Shown piece after piece: positions 34,720 to 43,387 of a stretch of DNA of 64,000 nt. This DNA comes from DASYRM01 sp036004405 (GTDB taxonomy: Bacteria; Acidobacteriota; Vicinamibacteria; Vicinamibacterales; UBA2999), in assembly GCA_036004405.1 (NCBI GenBank), contig DASYRM010000038.1, positions 1 through 64,000 on the forward strand. Reading direction: 5' to 3'. The translations under genes and the position numbers were made by a program. How positions within the stretch are numbered: position 1 is the first letter of the stretch; every line of letters begins with the position of its first letter. The notes beneath the pieces are model-generated. The model had not been told where the DNA came from, did not search any database, and was given only the letters and a program-made list of their open reading frames with translations.

Positions 34720-35580
34720 TTACGCGAGCGCCTTGCCGTAGAGCGCGAGCAGACGGCTCCACGCCTTTTCAGCCTGCGGCTCGTTGTACACGCCCGAGTC
34801 GGGCGGGCACCAGCCGTGCGCGGCGTTGGCGTACACCTCGACTTCGGCGGACAGGCCCGCCTTCATGAAGGTGTCCTTCAGCACGTCCTTCTCCATCGGC
34901 CGGGCCATGTCGTCGTTGGCGGCAATCGCCACCAGGAACGACGCCTTGGTCTTGGCGGCCATCGTGAGCGGGCTGTCGGGATTGGGCGTGACCAGGCCGC
35001 CGCCGTGGAACGATGCCACCGCGCCGACGCGGTCGGACACGTTGGCCGCCGTGCGGAACGCCATCGGGCCGCCCATGCAGTAGCCCTGCGTGCCGATCTT
35101 GCGGTTCTTGGCCACCGACTGCTGCTGATCGAGCCACGCGACAAACGCCTTGGAATCGGTGGCGTGCGTGGTCGCATTCAGCGCCTGCGCCAGCGGGAGA
35201 AGCGACGGGATGGGCGTGGCGGCGCCCTGGGCGGCCGTCGGCGCCTTCTGGACGCGGTAGAACGGGTTCACGACCAGCACCGAATAGCCGTTTTCGGCGA
35301 GACGCTTGCCCATGGTGCGAAACGCGGGCCGCAGGCCGAAGATGTCCGGCCAGACCAGCACGCCGGCGCCGGTGCCGGTGGACGGGTGGACGAAGTAGGC
35401 GTCGCACGTGCCGTCCGGCGTCTTGATCGTCACGTCGCCGTCGGTGACGGCGACGGCGCCGACGACTTTCGGCAGCGCCATGGCCATGCCGGCGCCAAGG
35501 AGCGCGCCGAACTGGCGACGCGTCACCCAGCCGCGGGCTTCGAAGTCTTTGGTTGTCTCAGCATGATCCTGATCGCACAT
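34720..35580 (-). CDS. Dienelactone hydrolase family protein, exported
   Basis: 286 aa alpha/beta hydrolase. N-terminus with TRRQFGALLGAGMAMAL resembling a Tat signal. Catalytic Cys168 in GYCMGG, Asp in ANDDMARP, His in NAAHGWCPP: the Cys-Asp-His triad of dienelactone hydrolases. DLH enzymes open the lactone ring of chlorocatechol intermediates, but most secreted members have unknown substrates. Start not tested by a strong SD. Confidence 0.88.
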   Translation of the reverse strand: MCDQDHAETTKDFEARGWVTRRQFGALLGAGMAMALPKVVGAVAVTDGDVTIKTPDGTCDAYFVHPSTGTGAGVLVWPDIFGLRPAFRTMGKRLAENGYSVLVVNPFYRVQKAPTAAQGAATPIPSLLPLAQALNATTHATDSKAFVAWLDQQQSVAKNRKIGTQGYCMGGPMAFRTAANVSDRVGAVASFHGGGLVTPNPDSPLTMAAKTKASFLVAIAANDDMARPMEKDVLKDTFMKAGLSAEVEVYANAAHGWCPPDSGVYNEPQAEKAWSRLLALYGKALA

Positions 35581-35646
35581 ATTCGCTCCTTGGTCGAGGC
35601 AACTCGACGGGGATGTTCGAGCGTCCGGCCGAAACTCTATACGATT

Positions 35647-37065
35647 TCAATTCCGGGAGTATGTATCGATCACACGGTCGAGGGCCCGGCGGCAGACCGC
35701 GCAGAAGAAGTCCGCCCGGGTGAACATGATGCAGTCGGCCGACGGGCGGTAATACCCCGTCGCCTCGTAGCGCGCGCCCTCGAAGGCTCCAACCACGCCC
35801 TTGTATTTCGCGAACATGGCGGCGTCTTCCTGCTTGTTCCTGGCGAAAAGCGCCTCCATCTCCGCCTCGGGCCGGTTCTCGGCGCGCAGCCGGTTGCGCA
35901 CCTCCTGATACGCGCGGGAGCGCTTCTCGTACGCCTCCTTCTCCCACGGCGTGGGCAGGGGCGTCCCAGGCGTCACCAGGTCCTTCCACTTCAGGGTGGC
36001 GGGATCGAGCAGCGCGCTGATGTTCGGCTCCCACGGCTCGTCGCGCTTCGTCGCCGGCAGGTAGGCGACGGGCGAGGTGTAGTACTCGTCGGCGAGCGCG
36101 GCAAAGTGGTGGCCGAACTCGTGCACGAAGACGTAGGGCGCCTCGGCGCTGTCGGCGGCCACGGTGCTGTAGAGACCGTAGATGCCGCCACCGCCATAGG
36201 TGCGGGCATTGACGACGATCTCCACGACGTCGTACGGCGCATACGAGGCGTAGCGCCGGAACGCCTTGTTGTCGAACGCGAGGACGTAGCGTTCGGAGCC
36301 GAACGCGTCGTAGGTGCTGCTGATCGGGTTGCTGCGGTGAACGCCGGTCGAGGGGCGCGAGATGCCCGACTCCTTCGCGGCCGGCACCAGCCCCCACACG
36401 TTGAAGTCGGCGCGCCGTTCCTTGAACGGCGACGTCGAGAAGAGCACCATCAGCAGCCGCTTCGAATCGGCCTCGAACTTCCTGCGCTCGCCCGCCGTGT
36501 AGCCGTCGCCGAGGATCAGCAGATCCACCTTGTTGGCCGGGTCGCCGTGCTTCTCGAGCTCGATGAGCGCGCCCGGCGAGGGCTCGGGCCGCGCCGGGTT
36601 CACGAACATGTTCGCGGGATCGATGGTGGTCGTCCAGAGATCACGCCACGCCGTGTCGTCCCCAGGGCCGCCGCCGACTCGCTTGCGGATCGTGACCGTG
36701 ACCGGCGCGCGCGGGGTGGGAAACCGCACGGACTCGTGGAAGGTGCGCGTCATCTTCGTGGCTTCGTCGGTCGTGGACCACTCGTCGAAGATCGAGCCGA
36801 AGCCGCGCGAGAAGAGCAGCATTTTCGACGCCGCGTCGCGCACGTCGAAGCCGTAGGCGCCGTACTTGATCGGGTCGACCTCGCGTCCCGCATGCCCGGA
36901 CCAGACCGAAGGTTCGATCACCGCTTCGTCGAACGAGAAGAGCTCCTGCCTCGCATCGCCGGTGTGGAAGTAGTCCACCCGCATGGTGCGGATGGGGCCT
37001 GACGGCGCAGGGGCCTGCGCCGCCGTGGCCGCCACAGCCAGCAGTGCGAGGATCAGAACCCGCAC
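35647..37065 (-). CDS. M64-family metallopeptidase
   Basis: 472 aa exported protein (signal peptide LILALLAVAATAAQA). Metal-binding His315-Glu316-x-x-His319 followed by FAALADEYY is the IgA-peptidase M64 signature. Upstream are VDLLILGDGYTAGERRKFEAD and PFKERRADFNVWGL, both typical of M64. The catalytic domain seems complete. GTG at 37065 is 5 nt after the stop of the small SGCL-family gene, so translation is probably coupled; the longer frame to 37299 is out of domain. Confidence 0.88.
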   Translation of the reverse strand: MRVLILALLAVAATAAQAPAPSGPIRTMRVDYFHTGDARQELFSFDEAVIEPSVWSGHAGREVDPIKYGAYGFDVRDAASKMLLFSRGFGSIFDEWSTTDEATKMTRTFHESVRFPTPRAPVTVTIRKRVGGGPGDDTAWRDLWTTTIDPANMFVNPARPEPSPGALIELEKHGDPANKVDLLILGDGYTAGERRKFEADSKRLLMVLFSTSPFKERRADFNVWGLVPAAKESGISRPSTGVHRSNPISSTYDAFGSERYVLAFDNKAFRRYASYAPYDVVEIVVNARTYGGGGIYGLYSTVAADSAEAPYVFVHEFGHHFAALADEYYTSPVAYLPATKRDEPWEPNISALLDPATLKWKDLVTPGTPLPTPWEKEAYEKRSRAYQEVRNRLRAENRPEAEMEALFARNKQEDAAMFAKYKGVVGAFEGARYEATGYYRPSADCIMFTRADFFCAVCRRALDRVIDTYSRN

Positions 37066-37070
37066 GGGAG

Positions 37071-37511
37071 CTACGGCTCGCACGCGCCGTCGGCGGCTTT
37101 CACGCGCGACACCCGGAACTCGGGGAACCGGGGCCCGATGCCGGCGCCACCCCCGCCCGGCTGTCGTTTGACCGACTCCTGCGACGGATCCAGGGCGACG
37201 CCGCGGGCGCCGGCCACCGGACCCACGAGCCCGCCGCCGACGGCCAGACCGCCGCCGTCCGGCGAGGGGCCTACCAGCTGCACGCGCTGCCCCGCCCATC
37301 GCGACAATCGACGGCCCTTCAGTTCATAGCGCGAGATGCCGTCGGCCTCGGCGAAGATGTACCGCCCCGACGCGTCGGGCTTGGCGCTGACGCAGCCGGT
37401 CATCGTGATCTCGGTGGGGATCTTCGGCGTCGGAGCCGGAGCCCGCTGCGCGCTGAGAACCGGCGCCAAAAGCGCCGCGGCCGCGAGAGTAACCAGAGTC
37501 TTCGACATCAT
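37071..37511 (-). CDS. Small secreted protein, SGCL family, copy 3
   Basis: 146 aa. Signal peptide (LVTLAAAALLAPVLSA), then ITMTGCVSAKPDASGRYIFAEADGISRYELKGRRLS, AGQRVQLVGPSPD, a Gly-rich loop and a C-terminal Cys. It has the same plan as copies 1 and 2, though more diverged. AGGAGC supports ATG 37511. First gene of a pair with the M64 peptidase, 5 nt apart. Confidence 0.75.
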   Translation of the reverse strand: MMSKTLVTLAAAALLAPVLSAQRAPAPTPKIPTEITMTGCVSAKPDASGRYIFAEADGISRYELKGRRLSRWAGQRVQLVGPSPDGGGLAVGGGLVGPVAGARGVALDPSQESVKRQPGGGGAGIGPRFPEFRVSRVKAADGACEP

Positions 37512-37553
37512 CGTGCTCCTGTTAGGGCCCTTAGGTTCGACCACCATCACATC

Positions 37554-38348
37554 ATGCCTAGTCAATTCTCCACCATCGGCTTCAGCATCACGTCAGGGGA
37601 AGAGCTGGCGGCGCTGGCCAGCCACGTCGCCGACAAAGCCGAACGGATCTCCACGCCGCCCGGCGAGTATCTCAAGTGGGCGCCGCCCTCGGGCGAGCAG
37701 TTGTGGCTCCAGATCAGCCCCGAGGGCGACGCCATGGGGATGAGCGCGCATTTCGAGGGGAAATCCACGGTCCGGGTAGCGGTGGAGGCACGCGTCGCGC
37801 GGCCCTCGCAGACGCCGCTCGACGGCACCTTCCTGGCGTGGGCGAACCCGCCCGAAGGTCGCGCCTCCGGCGGCGACTACCCGTTCGCGTTCGACTGCCC
37901 CGACGCGGCGGTGCACGCGGATCTGGCGCTGCCGGTGACGGTCACGGCGCAGGTCGCGGCGTTCGCGCAGCAGGTCTCGCTCTACGAGTCGATGGAGTCG
38001 TACGCAGCGTCACAGGGCGTGCCCGCAACGAAGTCGTTCATCCCGTCTGGCCTCGTGTCGCCCTCGGGCGAGCCGTTGACGCCGCCCGAGTCGCACGCGC
38101 TCATCGCCGGGCCCGTGATGGAGGCCGACACGCGCGCCAACGCCGTGAGCGGCGCGCCGTTCGTGTGGGCGCTCGTGGACAGCCTCGGCGGCACGTTCGA
38201 CGTCGTGATCGATCCCGAGTTGCTGCCCCGGATGCCTCGCCCGGGCGACGTGCTCGCCGGATGGTTCTGGCTGTCGGGCCGTCTTCTCGCCGGCGCCTCG
38301 CCCGGCAAGCCGGCGGGACGCTGGTTCCACCGATTGGTCGGCCGCTAG
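37554..38348 (+). CDS. Conserved-looking protein of unknown function
   Basis: 264 aa, no signal peptide or membrane helix, mixed alpha/beta. Segments include FSITSGEELAALASHVADKAERI, YLKWAPPSGEQLWLQISPEGDAMGM and AFVWALVDSLGGTFDVVIDPELLP. No family recognised and no motif of a known enzyme. ATG 37554 lacks an SD. Codon use looks like its neighbours, so it is likely a real gene. Confidence 0.6.
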   Translation: MPSQFSTIGFSITSGEELAALASHVADKAERISTPPGEYLKWAPPSGEQLWLQISPEGDAMGMSAHFEGKSTVRVAVEARVARPSQTPLDGTFLAWANPPEGRASGGDYPFAFDCPDAAVHADLALPVTVTAQVAAFAQQVSLYESMESYAASQGVPATKSFIPSGLVSPSGEPLTPPESHALIAGPVMEADTRANAVSGAPFVWALVDSLGGTFDVVIDPELLPRMPRPGDVLAGWFWLSGRLLAGASPGKPAGRWFHRLVGR

Positions 38349-38361
38349 ACCGGCCAGTGTG

Positions 38362-38454
38362 TATACTCACGCGCCAAGTCCCCTGGTCCGTTTTCTGTTC
38401 CAGTTTTTTTGCGAGGTAGACCCCGGCAACAGACGCCTTTTTGAGGAGGAATGA
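38362..38454 (+). promoter_or_regulatory. -10 box TATACT and 5' leader of the TonB-dependent receptor
   Basis: TATACT at 38362-38367 without a good -35. The roughly 85-nt leader contains a short CTGG/CCAG stem followed by seven T (about 38389-38411), terminator-like in form but with a weak stem, and a strong GAGGAGG before the ATG. Confidence 0.4.
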
Positions 38455-41400
38455 ATGGGTCCACTGTCCCTCCGGTCGGCGGCGTTCCTTTTGGTGGTCC
38501 TGCTCCTTCCCGCTGCAGCGTTCGCGCAGGCCGCAATAACCGGCGTGGTGCGTGATGCCTCCGGCGCCGTCCTTCCTGGAGTCACGGTCGAGGCCAGCAG
38601 CCCCGTCCTGATCGAGAAAGTCCGCTCCGTCCTCAGCGACAGTACCGGCCAGTATCGAATCGTCGATCTGCGTCCGGGGACCTACACCGTGGTGTTCACG
38701 CTACCCGGATTCACCACCGTGAAACGCGACGGCATCGAGCTCAAGGGCGACTTCGTGGCCTCGGTCAACGCCGACCTTCGCATCGGCAGCCTCGAGGAGA
38801 CCGTCACGGTCACCGGCGCGTCGCCGATCGTGGACGTGCAGAGCGCCCGCGTGCAGACCGTGCTGGATCGCGACGTCCTCACGGCCATCCCGACGTCGCG
38901 CGGCGCCAACGGCATCCAGGCCCTCGTTCCGGGGATGGTCGTGGGGCTGGCCAACGGCGACTCGGGCGGCATCACCGGCGGCAGCGGCGGCATGACCGGC
39001 TTCATCCACGGTGCCCGGGCGTCCGACTCTCGCACGCTGCACGACGGCATCAACACGGGGTGGGCCGGCGCCAACTCGAACGCCGCGGTCTCGAACGTCG
39101 CCGGCTCGCAGGAAACCGTGCTGACAACGTCGGGCGGCCTGGGCGAGGCTGAAACCGGCGGCGCAGTCCTCAACATCATCCCGCGCGACGGCGGCAACAC
39201 GTTCAGCGGCACGGTGTTCTACTCGGGCGCCAACGGCGCCATGCAGGGCAGCAACTACACCGACGCCCTCAAGGCCGCCGGCCTCCGATCGCCGCAGGAG
39301 CTGAAGAAGGTCTACGACTTCAACCCGATGGGCGGCGGACGCATCATCCGCGACAAGCTGTGGTTCTACCTGACCTACCGCGAGGTCGTGGCCGAGAACA
39401 CGGTGCCCGGCATGTTCTTCAATCGCAACGCCGGCAACCCGAATGCGTGGGTCGTGGACTTCGACACGTCGCGGCCTGCTTTCGTCGACAGCGTCACGCG
39501 CAATGCGATCGGCCGGTTCACCTGGCAAATCTCGCCGCGCAACAAACTCAGCATCAGTCACTCCGAGCAGTACGACCGGCAGAACAAGACCGGCGGCGGC
39601 AGCGCCACGCGGGCGCCCGAAGCGCAGGGCATGCGCTACTACACCCCCGGCCACATCCAGCAGGCGACGTGGACGTCTCCGTTCACCAACCGGCTGCTGT
39701 TCGAGGCGGGGTGGGGCGACTACCTGTCGCGCTACGCCAACTTCGCGCCGCGCGTGGACGGCTCGCACAACGACAAGATGATTTCCGTCGTGGAACAGTG
39801 CGCGCCGAGCTGCCCGAACAACAACGGCTACCCGGGCAATCCCAGCATCCCTGGCATTGCCAACCTCATCTACCGGTTCAACCAGCCGCTGCAGCAGGGA
39901 TTCGAGCGCCATCAGATCGGCACGATCGCGCAGATGCGCGCCTCGGCGTCGTACATTCCCGGCTCGCACAGCGTGAAGGTGGGCTATCAGGGCAACATCA
40001 GCCACCCGAGCCAGGAGTACTACAACTTCACGCCCTTCATTCAGTACCGGTTCAATAACGGCGTACCGAATCAGCTCAATCAGACCGGCGTCTATCCCGG
40101 ATTCGTGAAGTACCAGCGCAACATCCTCATGACCTCGCTCTTCGCGCAGGACACCTACACGCGGGCGCGCCTCACGTTGCAGGGCGGCGTGCGCTACGAC
40201 GGCATCGGCACCAGCTACCCGGATGTCGGCGCCGGCGGCCCCGGCTATCAACTGATGCCGACGCGCATCTTCTATGCGGCCGGCACCACCGACGAGATCC
40301 ACTGGAAGGACGTCACCCCGCGCATGGGCGCGGTGTACGACCTGTTCGGCAACGGCAAGACCGCCGTGAAGCTCAACATCGGAAAGTATCTGACGGCCTT
40401 GACGGCGAGCAACAGCGACCTGGATCTCAACCCGCTGATCCGCACGGCGCTCCAGACGACCCGGACCTGGAACGACTCCTTCTATCCGGTTGGCGACCCG
40501 CGGCGCGGCAACTTCGTGCCCGACTGCGATCTGGTGGACGCGAACGCCAACGCCGAATGCGGCCGCATGGACAACCAGAACTTCGGCAAGGAGATCTTCA
40601 CGAAGTCGTTCGACCCCGGGCTGATCCACGGGTGGGGCAAGCGGACCTACAACTGGGAGATGGGCCTCTCGCTGCAGCAGGAGGTGCTGCCGCGTGTCGG
40701 CGTCACTGTCGGCTACTTCCGCCGCTGGTTCGGCAACTTCTACACCGCGAACAACCGGCTGACGACAACGGCCGACTACACGCCGTTCAGCATCCCGATC
40801 CCGATGGACTCGCGGCTCCCGAACGGCGGCGGCGGCACGGTGACCGGCCTCTACAACCTCGTGCCCGAAAAGGTCGGCCAGGAGGATCTGTATTCGCAGC
40901 TCTCATCGAACTTCGGAGAGATGAGCGAGAAGTGGCACGGCATCGACGTGAACGTCAACGCCCGCATGCGCAACGGCCTCACCGTCCAGGGCGGCATGAG
41001 CACCGGCCACCGGAGTCAGGACAATTGCGATGTGCGCGGCGCGCTCCCAGAGACCTACAGCTGGGCAAGCACCCAGGCCGTGCAGACGACCCGGGTGACG
41101 ACGTCGACTGGCGCGCTGGCCAACCCGTACTGCCACGTGGTCGAGCCGTTCCTCGACTCGTACCGCGGCCTGGCCACTTACCTCGTGCCGAAACTCGATC
41201 TCCAGGTGAGCGGCACGTGGCGCAGCGACCCAGGGCCCGAGCTGCGGGCCGACTACGTGGTGACCAGCGCCATCGCCCAGCCGTCTCTCGGGCGGCCGCT
41301 GTCGTCGGGCAACGTGACGGTCAACCTCGTCCAGCCGGGCACGCTCTACGGCGCGCGCCAGAACAACATCGACATACGAATCGCGAAGATCATCCGCTTC

Positions 41401-41562
41401 GGCAAGACGCGCGCGCAGTTCGGCGTGGACGTCTACAACCTGCTCAACACCGACGTGGTGACGGGCTACAACAACGGCTACTCGGCCACCGGCGCGTGGC
41501 TGACGCCGACGACGATCCAGCCCGCGCGCTATGCGCGCCTCAATCTGGAAGTGAATTTCTGA
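38455..41562 (+). CDS. TonB-dependent receptor, Oar-like
   Basis: 1035 aa outer-membrane protein. Signal peptide to about residue 25 (ending AAAFAQ), a carboxypeptidase-regulatory-like beta-sandwich (residues about 27-105: ITGVVRDASGAVLPGVTVEA, GQYRIVDLRPGTYTVVFTLPGF), a plug domain (about 115-235: ETVTVTGASPIVDVQ, VLNIIPRDGGNTFSGTVFY), and a 22-strand-type barrel ending LNLEVNF with the terminal Phe. This is the large Acidobacteriota-type family; ligand unknown (proteins or oligosaccharides are typical). SD GAGGAGGA precedes ATG 38455. Energised by a TonB such as the one at 6250. Confidence 0.9.
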   Translation: MGPLSLRSAAFLLVVLLLPAAAFAQAAITGVVRDASGAVLPGVTVEASSPVLIEKVRSVLSDSTGQYRIVDLRPGTYTVVFTLPGFTTVKRDGIELKGDFVASVNADLRIGSLEETVTVTGASPIVDVQSARVQTVLDRDVLTAIPTSRGANGIQALVPGMVVGLANGDSGGITGGSGGMTGFIHGARASDSRTLHDGINTGWAGANSNAAVSNVAGSQETVLTTSGGLGEAETGGAVLNIIPRDGGNTFSGTVFYSGANGAMQGSNYTDALKAAGLRSPQELKKVYDFNPMGGGRIIRDKLWFYLTYREVVAENTVPGMFFNRNAGNPNAWVVDFDTSRPAFVDSVTRNAIGRFTWQISPRNKLSISHSEQYDRQNKTGGGSATRAPEAQGMRYYTPGHIQQATWTSPFTNRLLFEAGWGDYLSRYANFAPRVDGSHNDKMISVVEQCAPSCPNNNGYPGNPSIPGIANLIYRFNQPLQQGFERHQIGTIAQMRASASYIPGSHSVKVGYQGNISHPSQEYYNFTPFIQYRFNNGVPNQLNQTGVYPGFVKYQRNILMTSLFAQDTYTRARLTLQGGVRYDGIGTSYPDVGAGGPGYQLMPTRIFYAAGTTDEIHWKDVTPRMGAVYDLFGNGKTAVKLNIGKYLTALTASNSDLDLNPLIRTALQTTRTWNDSFYPVGDPRRGNFVPDCDLVDANANAECGRMDNQNFGKEIFTKSFDPGLIHGWGKRTYNWEMGLSLQQEVLPRVGVTVGYFRRWFGNFYTANNRLTTTADYTPFSIPIPMDSRLPNGGGGTVTGLYNLVPEKVGQEDLYSQLSSNFGEMSEKWHGIDVNVNARMRNGLTVQGGMSTGHRSQDNCDVRGALPETYSWASTQAVQTTRVTTSTGALANPYCHVVEPFLDSYRGLATYLVPKLDLQVSGTWRSDPGPELRADYVVTSAIAQPSLGRPLSSGNVTVNLVQPGTLYGARQNNIDIRIAKIIRFGKTRAQFGVDVYNLLNTDVVTGYNNGYSATGAWLTPTTIQPARYARLNLEVNF

Positions 41563-41565
41563 GCC

Positions 41566-41619
41566 GTGGGGGCCGCCTTTAGGCGGGCCCGTGAACGGGC
41601 CACCGAAGGTGGCCCCTAC
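41566..41619. repeat. Inverted pair of REP-like hairpins (BIME-like)
   Basis: First unit GTGG plus stem GGGCCGCC-TTTA-GGCGGGCCC (41570-41590), plus orientation. Second unit GGGCCACC-GAA-GGTGGCCC (41597-41615) with CTAC at 41616-41619, minus orientation. The CTA is the stop codon of the cupin gene. Confidence 0.75.
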
Positions 41620-42446
41620 GACTGGACCCAGCGCTGGGGCTTGCCGGTGCCGTCGTCGGTGCCCTTGATGTACCAGTTCTTGCCCTGCGGATCGTGATCC
41701 ATCGTCGTCATGAAGTCGAACGGCGCCTGGAACTCGATGTAGTCGAAGCCGGAATCGGAGGCGAGCAGCTGATGCCACTCGCCGGCCGGGATGAGCACCA
41801 GGTCGCCGGGGCCGACGGGACGGCTGCCCGAGTCCTCTTTCACTTCGCCGGTTCCCTTCTCGATGAAGTAGAAGTGCTCGGGCACGATCGGGCTCGTCTT
41901 GGACGCCTGGTGCACGTGGCGCGGCGAGTACGCCTGGGGTGCGTACACCATTCGCCCAATCTGCAGGTCCCAGGACTGCGACAGGCCGGTCTCCGTGTTC
42001 ACCCAGAACGTCCGCTCGCGGATGGCCCGCTCGTCGATGAGCGAGCGGAGCTGTGACTCGACGAAGACGTAGCCGCGTGGCGCGGCGACGTCGGTTGCTT
42101 TGGCCGTGTGCTTCGGCACCGATACGACGAGCAGGGTGAGCGGCGCGCCGGCGGCGGTCAGCGTCGCCTCCTCGCCCGGCTCCAGATACACACCCGCGCG
42201 GCGCGGCAGCGCGTGCTCGCTGGTCTGTCCGGCGGCCGTGTGCGTCACCCGCGCGTCGTGCCCTTCCAGGACGTAGGCGACCTGGGTGCGGTCGCCTGGC
42301 GCGAGCCGGTGGCTCTTCCCCGCCTCCACCTCCTGGATCGCGACGCGCACGCGCGTGCCGCGCTCCGCCGGCCCCAGGATGCCGCGGACGCTCCCGCCGC
42401 CGGCTGCTGTTCTTGTCTGCTGGTCGATATTGATGATCGTGATCAC
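41616..42446 (-). CDS. Bicupin protein
   Basis: 276 aa, two cupin-like halves. The C-terminal half carries the canonical metal pattern: His-x-His in YSPRHVHQ, Glu and Gly in HFYFIEKGTGEV, Pro-Gly-Asp in VGPGDLVLIPAGEWHQL. The N-terminal half (AERGTRVRVAIQEV, GKSHRLAPGDRTQVAYVLEG) has a degenerate site. Could be an oxygenase, decarboxylase or isomerase; not resolvable by eye. GTG start at 42446 follows a TAAGCT -10-like box by 6 nt. The TAG stop is part of a REP hairpin foot. Confidence 0.8.
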   Translation of the reverse strand: MITIINIDQQTRTAAGGGSVRGILGPAERGTRVRVAIQEVEAGKSHRLAPGDRTQVAYVLEGHDARVTHTAAGQTSEHALPRRAGVYLEPGEEATLTAAGAPLTLLVVSVPKHTAKATDVAAPRGYVFVESQLRSLIDERAIRERTFWVNTETGLSQSWDLQIGRMVYAPQAYSPRHVHQASKTSPIVPEHFYFIEKGTGEVKEDSGSRPVGPGDLVLIPAGEWHQLLASDSGFDYIEFQAPFDFMTTMDHDPQGKNWYIKGTDDGTGKPQRWVQS

Positions 42447-42470
42447 GATGCCAGCTTAGATCGGCCGGCG

Positions 42471-42479
42471 TGCTCTAAT
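42471..42479 (+). promoter_or_regulatory. Extended -10 TGC-TCTAAT, leaderless
   Basis: TG one base before TCTAAT (42474-42479) gives an extended -10. It ends 6 nt before ATG 42486, with no SD. Confidence 0.55.
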
Positions 42480-42485
42480 CGACCC

Positions 42486-43313
42486 ATGCGTCATCACGCC
42501 TGGCTGATGTTCTTCGTGACCGCACTCGGCCTTGCGGCCCTCACGGTGGACGCGCAGTGGCTCCACCAGCCGATGGCCGGCGCCCCCCGCACGCGCGACG
42601 GCAAGGTCAACATGACCGGACCGGTGCCCCGCCTGGACGGCAAGCCGGATCTCTCCGGCATCTGGCAGGTGCCGGGCGAGCCGCGCGCGCCCGGCGGGCT
42701 GTTCGGGCTCGGCGAGTCGCTCAACTCCAAGTACTTCCGCGACGTCCTGTCGGACTTCCCGCCCGATCAGCGGCCGCTCACGGCCGAGGGCGCCGAGCGC
42801 CTCCGCCGCAACGGCCAGCCCGGCGTGTTCAACCCCGTCCTCAACTGCCTGCCGGACGGCATCCCGCACGGCGACCTGCTGCCGGAGCCGTTCAAGATCC
42901 TCCACTCGCGCGGGGTGATCGTGATGCTCTACGAGGTGGAGACCACCTTCCGGCAGATCTTCATGGACGGGCGGAAGCTGCCGATCGATCCGGCGCCGGC
43001 GTGGCAGGGCTACTCGGTGGGCCGCTGGCAGGGCGACACGCTCGTCATCGACACCATCGGCTTCAACGACGTGAGCTGGCTGGACGCGCGGGGCACGCCG
43101 CGCAGCACCGAGATGCGCATCGAAGAGCGCATCCGCCGGCGCGACTTCGGTCATCTGGAGCTGACGATCACGATGACCGACCCGCGCACGTTCACCAAGC
43201 CGATCACCATCCGCGTGGTGGCCGAGCTGATGCCCGACACCGATCTGCTCGAGCACTACTGCCTCGAGAACGAGCGCGACGACCGGCGCATGCCCGGGCG
43301 CGCACGACCGTAG
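42486..43313 (+). CDS. Secreted protein of unknown function, DLSGxW family
   Basis: 275 aa with a signal peptide (LMFFVTALGLAALTVDA) and the family core KPDLSGIWQVPG, NCLPDGIPHGDL, RQIFMDGRKLPIDPAP, GYSVGRWQGDTLVIDTIGFND. It is a paralogue of the genes at 1640 and 53702. Leaderless start with extended -10. The TAG stop at 43311-43313 is part of the GTAG of the adjacent hairpin. Divergent from the bicupin gene. Confidence 0.8.
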   Translation: MRHHAWLMFFVTALGLAALTVDAQWLHQPMAGAPRTRDGKVNMTGPVPRLDGKPDLSGIWQVPGEPRAPGGLFGLGESLNSKYFRDVLSDFPPDQRPLTAEGAERLRRNGQPGVFNPVLNCLPDGIPHGDLLPEPFKILHSRGVIVMLYEVETTFRQIFMDGRKLPIDPAPAWQGYSVGRWQGDTLVIDTIGFNDVSWLDARGTPRSTEMRIEERIRRRDFGHLELTITMTDPRTFTKPITIRVVAELMPDTDLLEHYCLENERDDRRMPGRARP

Positions 43314-43381
43314 GGGCCGCCTTCAGGCGGCCCATTCGACGGGCCACCTGAAGTGACGGGCCACCTGAAGGTGGCCCCTAC
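43310..43381. repeat. REP-like cluster: one plus, one truncated, one minus
   Basis: GTAG at 43310-43313 with stem GGGCCGCC-TTCA-GGCGGCCC (43314-43333), a truncated arm GGGCCACCTGAA (43341-43352), and a minus unit GGGCCACCTGAAGGTGGCCC (43358-43377) with CTAC (43378-43381). Sits between convergent genes. Confidence 0.8.
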
Positions 43382-43387
43382 GTACCT

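Noticed and set aside
38389..38411. Terminator-like stem with T-run before the TonB-dependent receptor
   Set aside because: The stem is only 4 bp; more likely part of the leader. Kept only as a note in the promoter feature.
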